Assembly (NCBI GenBank): GCA_029213265.1
Contig: JARGNG010000045.1
Coordinates: forward strand, 1-34,427
Length of the DNA: 34,427 nt
DNA from: Verrucomicrobiales bacterium
Lineage (GTDB): Bacteria > Verrucomicrobiota > Verrucomicrobiia > Verrucomicrobiales > DEV007
Direction of reading: 5' to 3'
Position numbers and translations under genes: made by a program
Shown here: positions 24,801 to 33,800 of the stretch, piece by piece
How positions within the stretch are numbered: the first letter of the stretch is position 1
Layout of the letters: each line of letters begins with the position of its first letter
Notes under the pieces: model-generated
Databases searched by the model: none
Told to the model about the DNA's origin: nothing
What the model saw: only the letters and a program-made list of their open reading frames with translations

Positions 24801-27800
24801 CAATACCTACACCGGTGGAACAACCATCGATGGAGGTGTCTTGGACCTCGCTACGACAAGCAACGTGGGCACGATTCGCGGCACGGTTACGGTGAATTCG
24901 GCAGGCACACTGGAAACCAGCACCAAAGATGCAATTGGATTCTCCGCTGGCGTAAGCGTGGAGACGATCAACCTGAATGGCGGCATCTGGAACAACAGTG
25001 TTAATGACAATCAGACTACCAACGCCAATTTCACCGTCAACATGACTGGTGGGCAGGTAATGGGGACGGGCTTGATCCACATGTTTGGCGGAAATGCGGC
25101 CATCAATACACTCGCCTCGGCGACTTCTTCGACCATTGACGGCGTAGAAATTCAGCTTCGGCAGACTGGTGGCCTGACAGTGACCGTCGCTGACGGCGCA
25201 GCAGTGAATGACCTCGTCATTTCTTCGGTGATTTCCCAGAACGGTGCCTTTACGGCCCCAACCGATATTTTTACTAAGGCCGGCGCGGGAACAATGGTGC
25301 TGACAGGCACGAATACCTACGACAATCCAACGGACGTATCCGCAGGTACCCTCCTTGTCAATGGCGACAACTCCGGCGCGACTGGCGCGGTATCGGTTGC
25401 CAGCGGCGCGGCGCTCGGTGGAACGGGAACGGTCGGTGGCACCGTCACGGCTGCGGCCGGCTCGGACGTCCAGCCTGGTTTCAATGGAGCGGGCGAACTT
25501 ACGGTCAATGCCAATACCGCGATTTCCGGCGATTTCGACTTCGATGTCGATGGTGCCTCAACCGATCTACTCGACGTCAACGGCACAATCACCCTTGGCG
25601 GTACATTGACTTTGAATGTGACTTCCGATCCAACTGCATCGCTCATCACTGTGATCGATAACGATGCCGCGGACGTGATCACCACCACCTTCACCGGATT
25701 GGCGGAGGGAGACACCGTTGCGGTGGGATCAAAGACCTATCGGATTTTCTATAACGGCGGCGACGGCAACGATGTCGTTCTCGCCGAAGTCCTCACCGGC
25801 ACAGTTTACGTTGATGACGCGTGGGCTGCATTCAATGGCGGTCAGTCAGTCACCGACGCCGATCTGGGCACCAATCTGGATCAGTTCGCGGTATTCGGCG
25901 TCAACGCTTTCGCCACAGTCGCGGATGCTCTGGCTGCGGTGGATTCCAACGGAACCATTATCGTCAACTCGGGAACCTATGCCGAAACCATCGCGCTCAA
26001 CGACGGGAAGACCATCGAAATCACGGGTCCCGATACAGCCGGAGCTGTGACCATCACCGAGCTTTCCAGTATCGCGGGCACGGACATTATCATCGAGGGC
26101 ACTTCCACTCTGACGGTGAATAACGCCTCAGCGCAGACGATTGCGGGAACGATCTCCGGATCGGGTAACCTCACCAAGTCCGGTGCCGAATCCCTCACCC
26201 TGACCGGTGCCAACACCTACACCGGTACTACTACCATCGCCGCGGGCACATTGGTGGCGGACGCGGCTGACGTAGCGTCCACTTCCGGTGCGTTGGGCAA
26301 TGGCGGCAACATCACTTTCACGGGCGGAACACTTCAATTTACCGCCAACAGCGCGGGCACGGATTACAGTTCCCGGATTGCCAACAGCACCAGTGCGATG
26401 ACCTTCGACACGAATGGTCAGAACGTCACTTTTGCCGCCAACATGTCTAACACTAACACGGGTGGGCTGACCAAAGAAGGCACTGGTATCCTGACGGTTG
26501 AAGTCGCGAATTCATACACAGGTCTCAATACGGTCAATGCAGGAACGCTCCAGGTGGTCGATACCTCAGGAGCCATCCCGGGGATAGGTGACGATTTCCT
26601 AATCAACAACGGATCCAAACTGGAATTCCGTGACACGGACGGAGATAACCGTTTTGTCGTCAATGGAAGCACGATCACCTTCGGTGCGACAGGTGGTGGC
26701 GAATTCAACGTTTCGGCAGGAAATATTCTGTGGCGCGGTAATTCCACGATTGTGACGACGGGCGGAGCACAGAATTCGGTGACGGGCAATGCCCTCAACA
26801 TGCAGATTTCCCATGAAACGACGTTTGATGTTGCTACTGGTACAGATCCTGGCGGCATTGATCTTTTGGTGAGCCTTAGTGTCAACAGTGGGGATATAAA
26901 CAAGAACGGCAGCGGCACGGTTTCGCTGACGAATAGCTCAAATAACCTGAATTCCCAATCCGGCATTCCGAACACCGTGACGATTAACGCAGGCACGCTT
27001 GAAATCGGTGGTGCGGGCAGAATCCAGAGTGGCAATTTTGCCGGCGCTATCACAAGCAACGGAACGTTGCGCTACAACAGCACAGCGAACCAGACGTTCT
27101 CCGGTGTCATCAGCGGCACGGGCGCGCTCGAACAGACCGGTAGCGGCACGCTTACCCTCTCCGGCGAAAATACCTGGAGCGGAACCACTACTGTCAGCGG
27201 GGGCACCATGCTCATCAACGGCGACAGCTCCGCAGCAACCGGTGCGGTAACCGTCAACAGCGGCGCGATCTTTGGCGGCACGGGCGCGACCGGCGGCGAT
27301 GTGACCTTCGCCAGTGGCTCGTTCCTCAGCCCGGGTATCTCCGTGGCCAATACCGAAGACCTGGGCACCGCGAACCTCGCGATCAATGCCGGCGCAACCT
27401 ACCAGGTCCAGCTCGATGGCGCGACTACGACAGCGGCTTCACTGGGGGCTGGAGGTGACCTTGCGGGCTCGATTATCTTTGACGGAGGAGGTGCGCGGCT
27501 CAACATCGACACGGCAAACAGCACTACTCTGGCAGCCGGCACTTACAACGTTCCGAGCATCTCCTTCAATGCCCAGGATGGCGGAGCAGGAGTGATTCGT
27601 CCCTTCCTCGTCAGAGATCTCGGTGGCGGGAATTACGAGACGCTTTGGGTCGGTGCCGCTATTGACGCCACCAATGGTCAGCAAACCGTTACCTACGCGG
27701 GAGAGACCTTCACCCTGTCGGGCACCGAGACGATCTATTCCGGCGTCTATCACGATGGCGTCGACAGGATTGGCCTGGTGAATGGTGTCGGAACGACACA

Positions 27801-30800
27801 GCATGATAATTCCGTTACGACCGTGCCGACAGCTGCAGGTCAGACGATCTCCGGTATCAGCAATGCGAACCTCGGCAGGACCTACGCCTTTGGCGTCGAC
27901 GTAGAGCAAGTCTCAAATCACGATCAGGTTGATGTGACCGGCACGGTTAACGTGAGCGGAGCAACCCTTGATTTGACTCTCGGCTTCACCCCTGCGGATG
28001 GTGATGAATTCATCATCATTGACAATGACGGCACGGCTGATGCGGTCACGGGCGAATTCGCGACTCTCGCGGATGGGACGGTCTTCGAATTGGTGTCTAC
28101 CGACGACGGCAAGTCCTACGTCTTCAGCATTGATTATCAGGGCGGCGACGGAAACGATGTCGTGCTGACCAGCCACGGGGTGGCTGAGACGAGTGTGGAA
28201 CTCGACGGCAGCGGTAACCTCGTCATTACCGACATCAACGGCGGCGTTTCCGATGACAATATCACGATCACAGACAACGGAACTCACTACGTAATCACTG
28301 ATCCGGGCCTCGCGCTGACGACCAGCATTGCCGGAGCAATTCGTGTGGATGGCAACACCATCCATGTGGCCAAGGGAGATGTGACTGGCGGATTGATCGT
28401 CAACACGCTTGCGAACACTGCGGATACCGTGACGATTGGCGGCAGCAATGCCTTCGCATTCTCAGGTGACGTGACGATCAACGCGGAAACGATCAGCCTC
28501 TCGCAGAATCTCGGCGCCGGCGCGGCGAACGATGTGGCTCTGAACGGAGCGGTTACGCTGGGAGCTGATGTTACCGTGAGCGGAAACGACATCAACTTTG
28601 CTTCCACTGTTGATGGCGCTCAGGCTCTTGTTGTGAATTCCAGCGGAACTGGTGTCACGACATTCTCCGGAGTTGTTGGAGGCGGAACGGCGCTCACTTC
28701 CGTGACTACGAACGCGGACGGATCTGTCAGTCTTTCCGGGGATGTCACCACGACCGCGGATCAAACCTTTAGCGATGATGTTGTGCTGACTGCAGCAGTC
28801 ACGCTTGCGGCGGCAAATGTGAATATAGCGGGGAACGTGGACAATGGTGGCAATTTGCTGTCAGTCGATGTTACCGGGACCACCAGTACTATCTCAGGAG
28901 TGGTTAGCGGAACAGGCGGGATCACGAAGACGAATTCAGGAACGGTCACAATTAGTGGCAACAATACCTACGGCGGTGTCACCACCATCTCGGGCGGAAT
29001 TCTGCGGGCCTCGCACGACAGCGCACTGGGCGCAACCGGTGCCGCGAGCAACACAATCATCGGGAACGCGACGAAACTGGAGGTATCCGGAGGGATTACC
29101 ACGGGCGAGCACATCACCAACCAGGGCGGCGGAGGTGGCAAGATCACCGGCGTCAGCGGAGGCGGTACGTTTACCGGTTTGATTACTCTGGAAGGCAGCA
29201 TGGATGTGCGCGGAAACGACGTGACCTTCAGTGGAGGCGTCAATAGCACCGGCAACGAAGGCTTGAGCCTCAATGGAGCCCGAATGACAATTGACACGGT
29301 TCCCATTGACCTCAACGGCGGCACGCTTACGATCACGAGTGCCGGCAACAATGCAGCGAATGCTTCGCAACTGAACGTTGCCGGCAACGAATTCGGGCTC
29401 GTCCGGATCAATTTTGGAGGTTACCTGCAGACAGGGGTTGCCAATGCACTGGATCCGAATGCGACTCTCGAATTTGGGTGGCAGGATGCGGGACAACACG
29501 GAGGAACACTCGATCTTCAGGGCAGTGACCAGACCGTGGCGGCACTGCAGACGAGGACCAACGCACTGGGCGAACTGAATTCGACGAATAACATTCAACA
29601 TCTCACTGGTGGTGGCACCCTGACGGTCAATCAGAGCACAAACACTGAATTCCAGGGAGTCATCTCCGATGGGACAACTGCAACTGGTTTGGTCAAGGGA
29701 GGAACGGGAACTCTCACCCTGAACAACACAACCGGGACAGCAAACACCTTTACCGGCATCACCACCGTTTTGGGCGGCACGCTTGCCCTGCAAAACGGAA
29801 CTCAAGTCGATGCCTCCAGTGAAATCGCGATTGCCGATGGAGCGACTTTTGATGTCTCCGGACGAACCGGCGGCGGTTACACCTTTGGTAACCGTGTCAC
29901 GGGCGAAGGAACCGTCAGCGGAGCTCTCACGATCAGCAGTGGTGGATTCCTCAGTCCGGGTATTACCTCCGGCGCAGGAATTGATGATATTGCGACAGGA
30001 AACCTCACCATCAATCCCGGAGCGACTTACGAAGTTCAACTCGACGGCAACGTTGGGGGAACCTCGCATGACCAACTCGATGTTACAGGAACGGTGAACA
30101 TTGCCGGATCAACTCTTGCTCTCACTTTGGGGCATGCTCCGGCGAACGGAGATACGTTCACGATTATCGACAATGATGATGCCGATGCTGTTTCCGGAGA
30201 GTTTACAGGCCTGCCTGACGGCACGATTTTCGAACTCAGTGATGGTACGAATACCTACACCTTCTCGATCGATTACCAGGGCGGAGACGGAAATGACGTC
30301 GTTCTGACTTCTCATGGTCTCGTGGAAACGACGGTTGAGATAGTTGGCGGCAGTCTGGTGATCACCGATGTAAACGGGGGGATCTCCGATGATGACCTCA
30401 CGATTTTTGACGACGGTGCAGGGAACTACGTGATCCAGGATTCCTCGTTGACTCTGGGAACTTCGATCGCCGGCGCTGTGCGCGTCGATGCCAATACGAT
30501 CCTCATCGCAAAGACATCGGTAACAGGTGGCCTGCTTTTCGATACACTGGCCAATGCAAGTGATACCGTGACGCTTGGAGGCAGCACCGCATTCACCTTC
30601 GCAGGTGATGTCACGATTAATGCCGAGACGATCAACTTGAATCAGAGCATCGATGCCGGTGCTGCGAACGACGCTGCCTTCAACGGAGCGGTAACGCTCG
30701 GCGCTGATGTTACGGTGAACGGAAACGATATCACCTTCCAGTCTACGATCGACGGTGCTCAGGCATTGACGGTGAATTCGAATGGAACGGGGACGACGAC

Positions 30801-33800
30801 TTTCTCAGGTGAAATCGGTGGATCTGCTGCGCTAACTTCTGTGACCACAAACACAGATGGTGCGGTATCGATTGGCGCCGACGTTACGACATCAGGTGAT
30901 CAGACTTTCAACGAAGGTGTGACTTTGACCGCGGATGTATCCCTCAATGCAGAAGATGTGATCTTCGGAGCCACCATTGATCTCGGAGCCAATCAGCTTA
31001 CGATCGATGTTACAGGAACGGATAGCTCAGCGACCGGAGTGATCAGCGGTACGGGATCTCTCTTCAAGTCCGGATCCGGAGCATTAACCCTCAGTGGCGC
31101 CAATACGTATGACGGTGGAACCACATTCGACGAAGGAGACCTGATCGTTCAGTCGAACACTGCTCTTGGAGCCGGAGATGTGTTGATCGAAGATCGAGGC
31201 GTTGATCCGGAACTCCATGTTGCCGGAGGCCTCACTATCGCGAACAACTTTGAGTTTGGAACGGTTGGAGGAAATAAGGCAATTCTTCTTGTAGAGGCGG
31301 GAACCAACACTTCCACGCTCTCCGGTGATATTACGATTACGGAAACGGGTGCTGAAAACGTCAGAGTCCGTGCCGGAGCCGACGATACACTGCGTCTGAC
31401 CGGAACCCTCAGCGGACCGGGAGATCTGGCCGTCATGAACGGAGGCACAAATGCTGAAGCGGGAACTGTCGTTCTTACCGGAACCAATACGCATGCCAGC
31501 ACGATTCTTAATGGAGGTGCCGTCGTAGTGCGGGCCGAGAGCAATGGAGCGCTCGGAAACGCATTTGTTTTTGATCAGACGGGAACACTTGATCTCGCCA
31601 ACAACGTGAATATTTCGGTTCCGATTACCTCTACTGATACCGGCTCCAATAAGGTGATCCGCCTTGCTGAGGCGAGTGGAAGTACCGCCACGATCTCCGG
31701 GACAATCAATGTGGGTGAAACGGGAACAAACACAGGTGGTTTGTTTGGAAACTTCGACCTTCAAACCGCTGCTGGAAATACTCTCACAGTGACAGGCAAT
31801 ATCAGCGGAGAGCGAATTGATCTTACGCGTTTCGCGACCGGTGACGAGGGGACGGTAGTTCTGTCAGGGAATAACACCCACGCGGAAACGTTCCTGAATG
31901 TCGGGTCTACTTTGCATGTCGAAAGCAATACCGCCCTCGGAGTGAAAGCGACCATGGGATCGACTTCGATCATGCAGATTGGTGATGGAGTAGATGTAGC
32001 GACTTCTCCGATCACATTGCTCGACAATGGAGGTAACAAGACCATTCAAGTTGAGGCAGGCGGATCCGGAACGATTTCCTCGAATATCACGATTGAAGAA
32101 TCGGACGTGAACCAGTTCGACCTCCTCGCTGGAACTGGAGAAACTCTGACGATTTCGGGAGATATCTCGGGAACTGGAGGTGCCGGAATCAACACGACAG
32201 GCACAGGAACAGTTATCTTGTCAGGCACGAATGATTACGCAGGCCCGACAGCCATAAACAGTACGGGGACACTTCTGGTCAACGGAGATAGCTCCGGTGT
32301 TGTGGGAGCCTTTACGGTGACCAACAACGCTACACTAGGAGGAATCGGCACCATTGGTGGTGCGGTTACCGTAACCGGCCCGAACGGAAATCTGTCTCCC
32401 GGCGTGGATGGGGTTGGAACTCTGACCATCAACGGTGGAGTGACTTTTAGCGCTGACGCCGACTTCGAAGTCGATGTCGATGGAGACAATGACACTGCGG
32501 ATCGCATGACGATTCAGGGCGACCTGGATATTACCAATGCAGATCTGAATATTAATGAGATCTCCGGAGCCGACGATGCTGAATATCTAATCGCGTCCTA
32601 CACGGGGACCCTGACGGGAACACAATTTAATTCCATGAGTGGAGTTCCAGCGGGATATGGAATCGAGATCGACACAACCAACAAGACAATCAAGTTGGTG
32701 GTGCTTCAGATCATTGTGACCGAGACCGGCGGCTCTACCGATGCCACCGAGGGCGGTGCGACGGATGCCGTAAACGTGCGTCTCAACGCGTTTCCGGGCA
32801 CTGGCACCGATGTCACTGTCGTGGTGACGCCGGATGTAGATGTGGATCTTGGATCCGGAGCTGGCGTTCCAGTTTCCCTTACGTTCACATCGACGAATGC
32901 AACGACAGATCAGGTGCTTACGGTTACCGCAGAAGACGACGCTCTTGTCGAGGGACCGCACAGTGGAATTATTTCCTTCACTTCGGCCGGTGCGGTCGAT
33001 CCATCCAATGTCACCGTGAATATCACGGACAACGACACGGCGACCTGGAGCCTGACAGGGGACGGAACGGTGGCGGAAGGCGCAGGAGCCTCCTACACCC
33101 TGAGCCTGACCGGCATACTCGAAGCAACCGAGACCGCGACGATCAACCTGTCTCTTACCGAAAACACGACATCAGCAGCCGATCACGGAGCCCTGGCCGC
33201 CGCGATCACCGCCGCAATCAGCGGACGGAGCGATCTGGCCTTTGACGGCACGACCCTGACCTACACAGGTGACGGCAATGCGATGACAGCATTGACGTTC
33301 ACGGTCACGGCAACCGACGACACGATTATTGAAGGCGACGAAACCTACACCGTATCGATTGCCTCCCCCGGCTCGACGACGGGAGCCGACATCACGGGAA
33401 CGGGATCTGTGATCACAACGATTACCGACAACGACACGGCGACCTGGTCGATTGCCCAGGCGGGATCCCCGGTCACGGAAGGAAGCAACGCGACCTACAC
33501 GATCTCGCTGGCGAACACCCTGCAGAGTGGGGAAGACGCGACGATTGACTTGAGCCTTGCGAACGTGAGCACGACCTCAGCGGACTACGCGAACTTCGTG
33601 GCCGCAGTGAACACGGCAATCAGTGGACGCAGCGACCTGAGTTTTGACGGGACGACCTTGACCTTTGCGAGCACGGGAGCAGCCATGGCTGACCTCGACA
33701 TCGTGCTGGGAGCAAGCGATGACAGTCTTGTCGAAGGAACCGAAACGTTCACCGTATCGATTGGCAACCCCGGATCTTCAACGGGAGCCGACATCGCGGG

